NCBI GenBank assembly: GCA_002495625.1
Contig: DAGC01000010.1
Coordinates: 1 to 27,401, forward strand
Direction: 5' to 3'
From: Methanobacterium sp. UBA375
GTDB taxonomy: Archaea; Methanobacteriota; Methanobacteria; Methanobacteriales; Methanobacteriaceae
DNA length: 27,401 bases
Part shown: positions 8,805 through 16,616 of the stretch, in pieces
Numbering within the stretch: position 1 is the first letter of the stretch
How the letters are laid out: each line of letters begins with the position of its first letter
Made by a program: the position numbers and the translations under genes
The notes under the pieces: model-generated
The model's database searches: none
Told to the model about the DNA's origin: nothing
The model's input: the letters and a program-made list of their open reading frames with translations, nothing else

Positions 8805-9362
8805 TTAATCTTCTATTTCCACTTTTCCATCCTTAACGTTCACCTTAAGCAGGGTTTTAACTTTAAATCCGGTGCTTTCTTCCACCACTTCCTTTCCCTT
8901 CCCTTTCTCCATAACTGCAAGTACATCCACCACATCCACTTCCAAAGCTTTAAGGGCATTTAAAACGGCTGTCATGGTTCCACCGGTACTTACCACGTCA
9001 TCCACCAGCATCACCCGTTCTCCCTTCTTTAAGCCGTTTATGTAGAGGTTTCCGTGGCTGTACCCGGTGACCTGGTGAACATCCACCTCTCCCTCCAGGC
9101 CATACTGGCGTTTCCTGACTACCACAAAGGGCAGGCGTGTTTTTATTGAAAGTGCAGTGGCGATATGGATGCCCATGGCCTCCACGCATACTATTTTATC
9201 CACATTGGTGTCTGCATGTTTGGCGATGGCTTCCGCTACTTCTCCCATAATTTCAGCCGTAACCAGAGGTATACCATCAGTTATAGGATGTACAAAGTAA
9301 TCATAATCTCCTTTTTTAATTACAGGAGCTTCTAATAAGCTTTTTTTGATATTTTCCAGCAT
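8805..9362 (-). CDS. hpt: Hypoxanthine/guanine phosphoribosyltransferase
   Basis: A 185-residue archaeal-type HGPRT that salvages hypoxanthine and guanine to IMP and GMP using PRPP. The PRPP-binding motif is VMLVDDVVSTGGTM (about residues 122-135). The N-terminus MLENIKKSLLEAPVIKKGDY is typical of the methanogen enzyme, and VVRKRQYGLEGE lies near residue 85. The open frame extends 56 codons upstream, but the ATG at 9362 has GGAGAAA at correct spacing and matches family length. The extra codons are AT-rich spacer. It is transcribed divergently from srp54, with a TATA box about 60 bases upstream. Confidence 0.94.
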   Translation of the reverse strand: MLENIKKSLLEAPVIKKGDYDYFVHPITDGIPLVTAEIMGEVAEAIAKHADTNVDKIVCVEAMGIHIATALSIKTRLPFVVVRKRQYGLEGEVDVHQVTGYSHGNLYINGLKKGERVMLVDDVVSTGGTMTAVLNALKALEVDVVDVLAVMEKGKGKEVVEESTGFKVKTLLKVNVKDGKVEIED

Positions 9363-9419
9363 GTTAATTTCTCCAATAAAAAATCCAGTTAAAAAGATTT
9401 TAAAAATTTTACATCTTAC

Positions 9420-9428
9420 AATATAATT
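9420..9428 (-). promoter_or_regulatory. TATA box of hpt
   Basis: The minus strand reads AATTATATT in the 207-base divergent spacer between hpt and srp54. The expected start near 9396 leaves a 34-base leader containing GGAGAAA. On the plus strand an AT-rich TTTATTTTTAAAA stretch at about 9493-9505 is a weaker candidate for the srp54 promoter. Confidence 0.45.
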
Positions 9429-9569
9429 AGTTGAGAAAATATTAAATATTAATAGATATCTATATGAATGAACTATTAAAATATTCTTAGGATTTATTTT
9501 TAAAAAAGCTAAAATAAATTTCCATTTCAAAATACAAATTGTAATCAGTCAATATCTGGTGAAAGGATA

Positions 9570-10904
9570 ATGTTAGGCAATCTGGGTAAAAATCTAACGA
9601 AGACCATGAAAAAACTGGCCGGAATGACCATAATCGATGAAGAAGTGGTTAAAGAGGTTGTAAAAGACATTCAAAGGGCCCTAATTCAGTCTGATGTCAA
9701 CATTAAATTGGTGCTGAAGCTTTCAAAGACCATAGAAGAGCGTTCATTAAAGGAAGAACCGGCTAAAGGGGTTACCGCCAAGGAACATGTCATACGGATC
9801 GTCTATGAAGAACTGGTCAATCTGGTGGGAGAAAAGGCAGAAGAAATCGAAATCACAGCCAGGCCCTATAAAATACTCTTCGTAGGACTGCAGGGTAGTG
9901 GTAAGACCACCACCATAGCGAAACTTTCAAGGTACCTGCAAAAAAAGGGTTTCAATCCGGCAGTGGTGGTTTCAGATACCTGGCGTCCGGCTGCATACGA
10001 ACAGCTACGCCAACTAACCGAAGATATAAACGTGCCTTTATATGGTGACCCGGAAAATCCAGATGCACTGGATCTGGCCCGGAAAGGTTTAAATGAATTC
10101 AAAAAACAGGACATCATCATAGTAGACACCGCTGGTCGTCATAAGGAAGAAAAGGATCTTCTGGATGAGATGGAGCAGATATCCAAGGTGGTAAACCCTA
10201 ACGAGGTCATACTGGTCATCGATGGAACCATAGGCCAGCAGGCCAGGGAACAGGCCCAGGCCTTCAGTAAAACAACCGATATAGGATCTATAATCATAAC
10301 CAAACTGGACGGCTCAGCCAAGGGTGGTGGAGCACTATCCGCTGTAGCTGAAATTGGAGCACCCATCAAATTTGTAGGAACCGGGGAGAAACTGGATGAC
10401 TTTGAAGCGTTCGACCCTGAACGGTTCATTTCACGGCTCCTGGGAATGGGTGATATTAAAACCCTCCTGGAGAAGGCAGAAGAAGTTGCTGCTGATGAAG
10501 ATGTGGATATGGAAGTCATGGACCACCTGATGAGTGGTAAATTCACCCTGAAGGACATGTACTCCCAGTTTGAGATGATGAACAAGATGGGCCCCATGCA
10601 GCAGGTCATGAACATGCTCCCGGGAGTGGGTGGTAAGCTACCTAAAAACGCCTCCCAGGTAACCGAGGAGAAGCTGGCCCGGTACAAGATAATGATGGAC
10701 TCTATGACCGAATATGAACTCAACCATCCCGAGGTAATCAAACAGTCCCGGGTTAAAAGAATCTCCCGGGGAGCCGGCGTGAGAAACGAAGACGTTAAAG
10801 AACTCTTAAAATACTACAGCATGACCAAAAAGGCCATCAAAGGCTTTGGTAAGAGGAAAATGGGTGGTCCGTTAGATAAGATGATGAGACAGTTCATGAG
10901 ATAA
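9570..10904 (+). CDS. srp54: Signal recognition particle protein SRP54
   Basis: A 444-residue SRP54 GTPase that binds 7S RNA and signal peptides to direct ribosomes to the membrane. The N domain fills residues 1-95. The G domain has the P-loop GLQGSGKTTTIAKL (about 107-120), the DTWRPAAYEQL motif, DTAGRHKEE, and the TKLDGSAKGGGALS guanine-specificity segment. The Met-rich M domain follows from about 300 (MYSQFEMMNKMGPMQQVMNML) and ends in a KMMRQFM tail. Length is normal. The ATG follows GGTGAAAGGATA. An oligo-T region just downstream (10923-10930) likely ends the transcript. Confidence 0.97.
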   Translation: MLGNLGKNLTKTMKKLAGMTIIDEEVVKEVVKDIQRALIQSDVNIKLVLKLSKTIEERSLKEEPAKGVTAKEHVIRIVYEELVNLVGEKAEEIEITARPYKILFVGLQGSGKTTTIAKLSRYLQKKGFNPAVVVSDTWRPAAYEQLRQLTEDINVPLYGDPENPDALDLARKGLNEFKKQDIIIVDTAGRHKEEKDLLDEMEQISKVVNPNEVILVIDGTIGQQAREQAQAFSKTTDIGSIIITKLDGSAKGGGALSAVAEIGAPIKFVGTGEKLDDFEAFDPERFISRLLGMGDIKTLLEKAEEVAADEDVDMEVMDHLMSGKFTLKDMYSQFEMMNKMGPMQQVMNMLPGVGGKLPKNASQVTEEKLARYKIMMDSMTEYELNHPEVIKQSRVKRISRGAGVRNEDVKELLKYYSMTKKAIKGFGKRKMGGPLDKMMRQFMR

Positions 10905-10981
10905 AAATTTGTCTTTACAATCTATTTTTTAAATTCAAATTAACAGCACTATTTAATACGCCATAAAAAAGAAAAATTTCA

Positions 10982-12247
10982 ATGATAACTATGAGTAACG
11001 ATGATTTAAATGCCCAGACCAGGGAGAAGGCTTTAAAAATACTGGATCTGACCAGTGGTAATATCTGTCCCCGTTGTCTGGGTAGGAATTTCTCCTGTGA
11101 TATGGAAGCATCCGATAACCTGGTAAGGGGAGAATACATCCTGAAACATCTCAGCCATGAAAGTTGTGATTGTATAGCTGATGTTAAATGCTTCATCTGT
11201 GATAACCTATTCGGGAACATAGATAATAATCTCACCCAATTCATATCCAGCAAATTAGATGATTCAAACATAGAATTTAAAACATTCCTGGTAGGATCCC
11301 GTGTGGATAAAGATATAATTCGGCGAGAACAGGAAATCCAGGAAAAGATTGATGTTGACGTGGAAAATATTAAAAAAGAGATCAACCGGGAGATCGGTAA
11401 GGCATTGTCGATGAAGATGGGTAAAGAAGTGGATTTTGAAACACCCCATCTGGTTATACTGGTGGATTTCACTAAAAAAGGGGATGAACCAGGATTAGAA
11501 TTCCAGATAAACCCATTATTTATAGAAGGGCGTTACAGGAAACTGGTAAGGGGTATCCCCCAGACGAAATGGCCCTGTAGAGAATGTAAAGGAAAAGGTT
11601 GTGAGCGCTGTAACTTCACCGGTAAGATGTACCAGGAATCTGTTGAAGAATTAATCAGCCCAGAATTTCTCCGAGAATCCCAGGGAAGTGAGACTAAATT
11701 CCACGGGGCCGGCAGAGAAGATATCGATGTTAAAATGTTGGGAACAGGCCGCCCGTTTGTCCTGGAGATCAAAGAACCCCTTAGAAGATCATTAGATCTT
11801 AAAGGACTGGAAGATAAAGTGAATCAGAGCGCGGAAGGTAAGGTAGGAATATCAGGACTGAAATTCACCGGTAAAGAGAGGCGTAAACAGATTAAAACTT
11901 CCTCCACTGATACTTATAAGGTTTACCGTGCCCTGGTGAAGGTAGAAAAAGATGTTACCCCAGAAGATATGGGCCTGATTAAATCATTAAAACTTATAGA
12001 ACAGCGAACACCCCAAAGGGTAGTCCACAGACGAGCTGATATAATAAGAAAGCGAGAAGTAAGGAATATTGAAGTTAAAAAATTGGATGACGGATGTTTA
12101 GAACTGGTAATTGAATGCCAGGGGGGGTTATATATCAAAGAACTGATATCCGGTGATGATAACCGGACCCAACCCAGTGTCTCATCAACACTTGAAACAA
12201 CTGCCCAGTGCGTACAGTTAGATGTTTTAGATGTTCATATTGCCTGA
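10982..12247 (+). CDS. pus10: tRNA pseudouridine(54/55) synthase Pus10
   Basis: A 421-residue Pus10, which makes pseudouridine 54 and 55 in the T-loop of archaeal tRNAs. The N-terminal accessory part has paired cysteines (CPRC at 29-32, later CDC and CFIC near 62-73) that bind zinc. A further CRECKGKGCERC cluster lies at 199-210. The catalytic domain holds HGAGREDIDVKMLG, with D247 the probable catalytic aspartate, followed by GRPFVLEIKEP. The C-terminal half ends in the KELISGDDNRTQPSVSS region typical of the family. No good ribosome-binding site precedes either ATG (10982 or 10991), and CTATTTAAT lies about 25 bases upstream, so a leaderless mRNA is plausible. Confidence 0.93.
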   Translation: MITMSNDDLNAQTREKALKILDLTSGNICPRCLGRNFSCDMEASDNLVRGEYILKHLSHESCDCIADVKCFICDNLFGNIDNNLTQFISSKLDDSNIEFKTFLVGSRVDKDIIRREQEIQEKIDVDVENIKKEINREIGKALSMKMGKEVDFETPHLVILVDFTKKGDEPGLEFQINPLFIEGRYRKLVRGIPQTKWPCRECKGKGCERCNFTGKMYQESVEELISPEFLRESQGSETKFHGAGREDIDVKMLGTGRPFVLEIKEPLRRSLDLKGLEDKVNQSAEGKVGISGLKFTGKERRKQIKTSSTDTYKVYRALVKVEKDVTPEDMGLIKSLKLIEQRTPQRVVHRRADIIRKREVRNIEVKKLDDGCLELVIECQGGLYIKELISGDDNRTQPSVSSTLETTAQCVQLDVLDVHIA

Positions 12248-12577
12248 GTAACACTAAAATTTCAAGAAGTTCAAGCCATTCATATTATACCAGGAAAGTT
12301 ATCTTTTTATAGATAACATTATAAACCCATAAAAACAGAAAAAATATTGTTATAAAAAATTTCCGATAAAAGCTATATTTATCTATAAATACCGTTATAA
12401 AGAGTTCTTACCATTATATTCTTATAAAATAAGCGGATTTTTAGTTTAGATAGAGTATTGTGAGCGGAAAATTTAGGCTCAAAAAAAATTTTAGAAGATT
12501 CTTCAAGAATTTAAATAATCCTCAAAGAGGAGTGGCCTTAATTTAAAAAATTTTATGGTTCAAATGGAGGTTTACCA
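12248..12577 (+). promoter_or_regulatory. Promoter and structured leader of the L21e-rpoF operon
   Basis: This 330-base gene-free spacer is strongly AT-rich. The best promoter is TTATAAAAT at 12422-12430, placing the start near 12453 and leaving a leader of about 125 bases. The leader holds three small inverted repeats: TGAGC/GCTCA (12461-12465 with 12477-12481), two overlapping dyads around GAAGATTCTTC (12494-12504) and ATTCTTCAAGAAT (12498-12510), and CCTC-AAA-GAGG (12520-12530). GGAGGT precedes the L21e ATG. Upstream of 12400 I see only scattered TATA-like runs and no gene. Confidence 0.45.
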
Positions 12578-12868
12578 ATGAGAAGATCAAGAGGTTCTCG
12601 AAGTAAAACACGTTATAAACTTAAAACAACTACTAGAGTGGGACGTACCAATCCCATAACTAAAAAAATGCAGACATTCGAAGAAAACGATTTAGTGCAT
12701 ATCATAATAGACCCCAGTGTACATAAGGGACAACCCCACCCCCGATTCCATGGGAAGACAGGGAAAGTATCCGAAAAACGTGGTCGAGCATATATAGTGG
12801 AAATAAACGATGGAAACAAACCAAAACAGTTGATTATAAGACCAGAACATCTTAAAATGCAAGAGTGA
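12578..12868 (+). CDS. rpl21e: 50S ribosomal protein L21e
   Basis: A 96-residue L21e. It has the basic N-terminus MRRSRGSRSKTRYKL, the conserved VHIIIDPSVHKGQPHPRFHGKTG core (about 44-66), and a VSEKRGRAYIVEINDGNK strand followed by IIRPEHLK. It sits on the large subunit near 5S rRNA. The ATG follows GGAGGTTTACC. The gene heads an operon with rpoF, four bases downstream, an arrangement common in euryarchaea. Confidence 0.97.
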   Translation: MRRSRGSRSKTRYKLKTTTRVGRTNPITKKMQTFEENDLVHIIIDPSVHKGQPHPRFHGKTGKVSEKRGRAYIVEINDGNKPKQLIIRPEHLKMQE

Positions 12869-12872
12869 TTCA

Positions 12873-13211
12873 ATGATTGGAAAAAAAATTATTGAAACTG
12901 ATCCCATCACCAGTGCTGAAGTTAAAGAGATGTTAGAGGAACGCTCAAAGACCCTTGAACTCAACTATGAGCAAAACCTTGCCCTGGACCATGTAACCAA
13001 ATTTGTAAAGACAGATGCAGAAACTGCAGCTAAACTGGTCAAGGAAATGGAAGAAATCATCAAAAAAAGCCAGGCAGTTAAACTGGCAGATATAATGCCC
13101 AAAGATCTGGCGGATATGAGGTTGATGTTTGCAAAGGAAAGAGGATCACACAAGAAAGAGGAAATGGAAACATTACTCGAAATAATTAACAAATATCGTG
13201 AAGAAAAATAA
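12873..13211 (+). CDS. rpoF: RNA polymerase subunit F (Rpo4)
   Basis: A 112-residue subunit F, the archaeal Rpb4 homologue that forms the polymerase stalk with subunit E. The pattern is the family's: an N-terminal strand (MIGKKIIETDPITSAEVKEML), then two helices of an HRDC-like fold, with ALDHVTKFVKTD near residue 37 and VKLADIMPKDLADMRLMFAKER near 70-92. It begins four bases after the L21e stop. A stem-loop followed by T-rich sequence lies just downstream. Confidence 0.94.
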   Translation: MIGKKIIETDPITSAEVKEMLEERSKTLELNYEQNLALDHVTKFVKTDAETAAKLVKEMEEIIKKSQAVKLADIMPKDLADMRLMFAKERGSHKKEEMETLLEIINKYREEK

Positions 13212-13226
13212 ATTAAATAATGAATT

Positions 13227-13252
13227 ACCCAATATTTTTGGGTTTAAAGTTT
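13227..13252 (+). terminator. Stem-loop and T-rich tract after rpoF
   Basis: ACCCAA (13227-13232) pairs perfectly with TTGGGT (13238-13243) around a TATTT loop. TTAAAGTTTTA follows. It resembles a terminator or attenuator between rpoF and the DUF655 gene. Readthrough into DUF655 and ksgA is possible. Confidence 0.4.
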
Positions 13253-13280
13253 TACTAATTATAGAGTGCGGTGGTTGACT

Positions 13281-13859
13281 ATGGAGGATTATGCTATTAT
13301 TCTGGATTATCTACCTATAGGTTATGTAAAGGAAGATGTACCTTCGTTTAAAAAGAAGCCTGTAGCTCAAGCTATAGGCATAGAAGAGTTCACACTTCTG
13401 GAGCTCATCCCTAAAGAAAATGTTAATCTGGATATTCATGAAAAAGTTTACATCGGAGCGGGTAAAAGGGAAAAAATCGCCCGGGTAAACCGCAGACTGA
13501 AATATGATAAGCTCACCGCCACTGCAAAGTTGGAGTTGAACTACGTTATCGAAGAAATTATCAAAGAACATGAGGATAGATTTGTACGTTTCTTCAACGA
13601 AGCAGGACCCATCTCCACCAGACTCCACCAGATAGAACTCTTACCCGGTATCGGGAAGAAGCACATGTGGGATATCCTGAACGCACGTAAACAAAAGGAA
13701 TTCGAAAGCTACCAGGATATCAAAGAAAGGGTACCCATGCTGGCCGACCCAGTTAAACTCATATCCAAACGTATATTATTAGAATTAGAGGGAAGCAGCG
13801 ACAGGAAGGGTAAAAGGAAATACACTATATTCACCAGACCTCCTAAAAAGAAAACTTGA
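13281..13859 (+). CDS. DUF655 family protein with helix-hairpin-helix motif
   Basis: A 192-residue DUF655 protein, an archaeal family of putative RNA/DNA-binding proteins. The N-terminal region (YAIILDYLPIGY, then KPVAQAIGIEEFTLLELIPKE) is beta-rich and OB-like. A helix-hairpin-helix is visible at about residues 120-140 (LLPGIGKKHMWDILNARK). The C-terminus is very basic (RKGKRKYTIF, ending PPKKKT). I start at the ATG at 13281, with GCGGTGG upstream, rather than the GTG five codons earlier. The place between rpoF and ksgA is conserved in methanogens and suggests a ribosome- or RNA-related role. Function is not established. Confidence 0.87.
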   Translation: MEDYAIILDYLPIGYVKEDVPSFKKKPVAQAIGIEEFTLLELIPKENVNLDIHEKVYIGAGKREKIARVNRRLKYDKLTATAKLELNYVIEEIIKEHEDRFVRFFNEAGPISTRLHQIELLPGIGKKHMWDILNARKQKEFESYQDIKERVPMLADPVKLISKRILLELEGSSDRKGKRKYTIFTRPPKKKT

Positions 13860-13899
13860 ACCTTTAAATTCTAATAAATAATCTATTTTTTTTATTCTA

Positions 13900-14727
13900 A
13901 TGTTAACTGACACCCTCCAGATCTTAAAGAAGTACAACATCAGATTGAACAAGAAAAAAGGACAGAATTACCTGGTAAACCGAAATATTGTCCTTAAAAT
14001 TCTAGACCATGCCGAATTATCACCTGATGACATCCTACTTGAAATAGGTCCAGGCATAGGGACTTTAACCATCCCCATGGCCAGTGCAACTGGAAAGATC
14101 ATCGCTGTTGAGCAGGACCAGAAAATCGCTGCTATTTTAAAGAAGAGACTGAATGAATCTGGAATATCTAATGTGGAAGTCCTGGTTGCAGATGCCACTA
14201 AAATAGATTTCCCTGAGTTCAACAAGGTGGTCTCCAACTTACCCTACCAGATCTCATCCCCCATAACATTCAAGATACTCAAACACGACTTTGACTTTGC
14301 CATACTGATGTACCAACTGGAATTTGCAGGGAGGATGGTGGCCCGTCCTGGTGATTCCAATTATTCCAGATTATCCCTGATGACACACTACTGCGCCGAT
14401 GTGGAAATGCTCTTTGAGGTCCCCCGGGAAGATTTCTATCCCCCACCTAAAATATCCTCGGCTGTCATCAAATTAAAGCCAGATAAAAAAGTGGAAGTAG
14501 ATGAATTTTTAATCAAGGTTTCTCGGGCGCTTTTTCAGCATAAAAGGAAGAAAACACGCAATGCACTCATTGATTCCTTCCATGAGATAGCAGATTTAGA
14601 TAAGAAAACTAGAAAGGAAATAGTTCAGAAGCTGGATGATGAATTACTGGATAAAAGAGTGGTGAAACTGGATCCAGAGGAAGTACTGTATATTTCTGGT
14701 CAGTTGAAGGTTCTTCTGGAAATATAG
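13900..14727 (+). CDS. ksgA: 16S rRNA dimethyladenosine transferase KsgA/RsmA
   Basis: A 275-residue KsgA/Dim1 methyltransferase that dimethylates two adjacent adenosines in helix 45 of 16S rRNA late in small-subunit assembly. The SAM-binding motif is EIGPGIGTLTIPM (about 47-59), followed by IIAVEQDQK and DATKIDF. The catalytic motif NLPYQISSPI lies near 113-122, and FYPPPKISSAVIKL near 187-200. The C-terminal helical domain has FQHKRKKTRNAL. There is no ribosome-binding site before the ATG, and a CTTTAAATTC box is about 30 bases upstream. It converges on the next gene across a 64-base spacer that contains decayed tandem repeats. Confidence 0.96.
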   Translation: MLTDTLQILKKYNIRLNKKKGQNYLVNRNIVLKILDHAELSPDDILLEIGPGIGTLTIPMASATGKIIAVEQDQKIAAILKKRLNESGISNVEVLVADATKIDFPEFNKVVSNLPYQISSPITFKILKHDFDFAILMYQLEFAGRMVARPGDSNYSRLSLMTHYCADVEMLFEVPREDFYPPPKISSAVIKLKPDKKVEVDEFLIKVSRALFQHKRKKTRNALIDSFHEIADLDKKTRKEIVQKLDDELLDKRVVKLDPEEVLYISGQLKVLLEI

Positions 14728-14730
14728 TGA

Positions 14731-14782
14731 ATATTCACCTCGGATTAAGATATTCACCTGGATTAACCTCGGATTAATATTC
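14731..14782. repeat. Decayed tandem repeats between convergent genes
   Basis: The spacer after the ksgA stop holds two copies of a unit close to ATATTCACCTCGGATTAA (14731-14748 and 14750-14766, the second lacking one base). A third partial copy, CCTCGGATTAA, follows at 14767-14777. This looks like slippage duplication at the 3' end of a gene. Confidence 0.75.
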
Positions 14783-14791
14783 GACAAGGGT

Positions 14792-15292
14792 TTATTCTGT
14801 CACATAACCTTCACCCTCACAAGTAGGACAGGTTATATAACCCAAACCATTACATATGTGACATATCCTACCTGCTGTTGGCCCTCCCTGAACAATTCCA
14901 GTACCTTCACAGCTTTCTCCACCTGTTACTGTATTATAGCAGGTGACAGTACCTACTCCACCACATTCCGGACATTCCACCTTTTTTGGTGTAGAATTAG
15001 TAGGAGGAACAGACTGAGTATCCCCCTGATTTTTTTGGATGGAATTAGAATCACCGCTACTATTATTCTGGATTGTCACTGTGTTGAGATTTAAGATCCC
15101 TGATAATCCCACTGCAGCAACAACAATCATTGCCAGGACAACTACAGAAATTAAAAATAAGTTTTTATTTTTACCAGTATTGCCTTTATATCCATTCAGG
15201 GATGTATTTTCAGTATTATATAATTTGTTCCCGCATTCCTTACAGTATTTTACATTGGGACTATTTTCAGTTCCACATTTATTGCACCTCAA
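14792..15292 (-). CDS. Membrane-anchored zinc-ribbon protein with DnaJ-like CxxCxGxG repeats
   Basis: A protein of about 166 residues, family not recognised. The N-terminal zinc ribbon is C3-x2-C6 and C17-x2-C20. One transmembrane helix spans about 45-65, after KNKN, so the N-terminus should be inside. A Ser/Asn/Gln-rich spacer follows to residue 103. The C-terminal 60 residues carry DnaJ-type zinc repeats: CPECGGVG, an altered second repeat (C118 and C128-EGTG), CHICNGLG and CPTCEGEG. There is no J domain. Start choice: TTG at 15292 has GTGGGGTG upstream and puts the first Cys at residue 3; a TTG five codons earlier is the alternative. Topology places the DnaJ-like part outside the cell, if the helix inserts as predicted. 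Confidence 0.72.
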   Translation of the reverse strand: MRCNKCGTENSPNVKYCKECGNKLYNTENTSLNGYKGNTGKNKNLFLISVVVLAMIVVAAVGLSGILNLNTVTIQNNSSGDSNSIQKNQGDTQSVPPTNSTPKKVECPECGGVGTVTCYNTVTGGESCEGTGIVQGGPTAGRICHICNGLGYITCPTCEGEGYVTE

Positions 15293-15430
15293 CTCAACAC
15301 CCCACAATAGTTATTAATAACTATTATAAGGTTGGATTCTTATACAATTTATAATTTATCATGAAAAATCAAGGTGCTAAATTCTTACCATTAAAAAAAT
15401 TATAACTAGCAAAGAATACATCTATTATTT

Positions 15431-15754
15431 ATGACCGTACCGAAACAAAATCCCTTTGAATTATTCCAGGAAGAATTTCCAGAACTGGCAGCCCGTTTCA
15501 ATGATCTGGTTGAAGCCCAAAAGTCACAGAAAGGCTTGGATTCTAAAACGAAGCAACTCGTAAATATCGCCATTTTAACCGCGCATCAAAACCTGGATGG
15601 TGTTAAGCTACATGCGTTTATGGCTAAAAATGACGGTGCAACCCGTGACGAGATCACCGGTGCTGTTGTACTGAATCTGCACCATTCCGGTCTCACATCA
15701 GTCCTAAAATGTCTTCCAGCCGCTATCGATGGATTTGAAGGGAAATTGGATTAA
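15431..15754 (+). CDS. Carboxymuconolactone decarboxylase/AhpD-fold protein lacking the CxxC
   Basis: A 107-residue protein of the CMD/AhpD family by its helical pattern: DSKTKQLVNIAILTA, then H-A-F-M-A-K-N-D-G-A-T-R-D-E-I (61-75) and a final helical pair. In redox-active members two cysteines (CxxC) precede a conserved His by four residues. Here these positions are N54 and G57, while H61 is kept. A thiol peroxidase role is therefore unlikely; the only cysteine is C93. AAATTATAA at 15397-15405 is about 25 bases before the ATG and no ribosome-binding site is seen, so the mRNA may be leaderless. It leads a run of four closely spaced plus-strand genes. Confidence 0.82.
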   Translation: MTVPKQNPFELFQEEFPELAARFNDLVEAQKSQKGLDSKTKQLVNIAILTAHQNLDGVKLHAFMAKNDGATRDEITGAVVLNLHHSGLTSVLKCLPAAIDGFEGKLD

Positions 15755-15783
15755 GAATCGTTAGAAATTAAGAACAGGATATT

Positions 15784-16077
15784 ATGAAAACAGACAGTTA
15801 CAGCCGGAAAATCTCCACTAAAGAAGCCCGGGAAGGATTTATATTCATCTTAAAAAACAAATTAAACTTCTTTCCTGGATTGGGAATTAATTTTAAACTG
15901 ATTGGTGATGACGTTGAAAAACAGGTGGCAATAGAATCTTATCCCTGCAATTGTAGAGGTCCTGATCTTCCGCATGAGCATTATTTCATCAGCTGGGAAG
16001 GATTAAAAAGTGAAAACCGGATTAAAATAGTTAAATCTAACCAGGAAGGTAAATATCGGTTACAAAAAGAGGTATAA
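15784..16077 (+). CDS. Hypothetical protein with CNC and HEH motifs
   Basis: A 97-residue soluble protein that I do not recognise. Visible features are a basic N-terminus, a hydrophobic stretch around LKNKLNFFPGLGINFKLI, and a compact cluster YPCNCRG followed by LPHEHYF (about 58-72) that could bind a metal. The ending is Lys-rich. AGGAT precedes the ATG. It starts 29 bases after the CMD-fold gene and is followed 11 bases later by the next unknown gene, so the three probably share a transcript. Confidence 0.7.
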   Translation: MKTDSYSRKISTKEAREGFIFILKNKLNFFPGLGINFKLIGDDVEKQVAIESYPCNCRGPDLPHEHYFISWEGLKSENRIKIVKSNQEGKYRLQKEV

Positions 16078-16088
16078 GGAAAATTAAC

Positions 16089-16598
16089 ATGGCCACTATA
16101 AACGATTACAAATCTGGTAATGTCGTCCGAAATGTTAAATTAACTGTATTTTTCCTTAAATTCGTGGAATTTCCCATTATAGGCCCGTTTGTTGGGGGAA
16201 AATTGCTTGAAAAGACGAAAAGCTTTGAACCCAGGATTATCAATATGGATCAGGCCACTGATATTATTTTAAAGTCTGATAAATGTGCCGTGGGAGAACG
16301 TGTTTGCCGGGTGTTGAATGAAAATTCCGAGTTCACTGAATCTGTATTTTTAAACAGCCTAGCTGAAGGTATGATAGATGCCGGAAAGGCACAACCTGTA
16401 GAAAAAGAAGCAGCTATCAGTACCTTAAAGAAGTATCCTAAAAATCCATTAATCCTATCAAAGGTTTCTGGTAAATACTCAGAAATCTGCAGATCAGCAC
16501 CGCAATATTTGTGTCTTTTACAGATTAGAACGATACCATATGAAATGTTTAAATCAATCTATACTCTGAATTTCAATAAGGACCTTGAATTTCCATAA
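16089..16598 (+). CDS. Hypothetical protein with four cysteines
   Basis: A 169-residue protein of unknown function. A hydrophobic segment lies at about 17-40 (KLTVFFLKFVEFPIIGPFVGG); it is interrupted by charged residues, so membrane insertion is uncertain. Further on are two cysteine pairs: C-x6-C (DKCAVGERVCRV, about 61-68) and C-x7-C (EICRSAPQYLC, about 138-146). Four such cysteines could hold zinc or an iron-sulfur cluster, but no known ferredoxin spacing fits. AAGGAAAAT precedes the ATG. It is sandwiched between another unknown and a methyltransferase gene, both within 20 bases. Confidence 0.7.
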   Translation: MATINDYKSGNVVRNVKLTVFFLKFVEFPIIGPFVGGKLLEKTKSFEPRIINMDQATDIILKSDKCAVGERVCRVLNENSEFTESVFLNSLAEGMIDAGKAQPVEKEAAISTLKKYPKNPLILSKVSGKYSEICRSAPQYLCLLQIRTIPYEMFKSIYTLNFNKDLEFP

Positions 16599-16616
16599 AA
16601 TGACTTAGGTGAAAAG

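Noticed and set aside
10139..10741. 200-codon open frame antisense to srp54
   Set aside because: It lies wholly within the certain srp54 gene, is Ser-rich as expected for an antisense shadow, and has no ribosome-binding site or recognisable domain.
12248..12577. Search for a tRNA or small stable RNA gene in the L21e spacer
   Set aside because: No cloverleaf, no TTC-loop sequence and very low GC; only short stems are seen.
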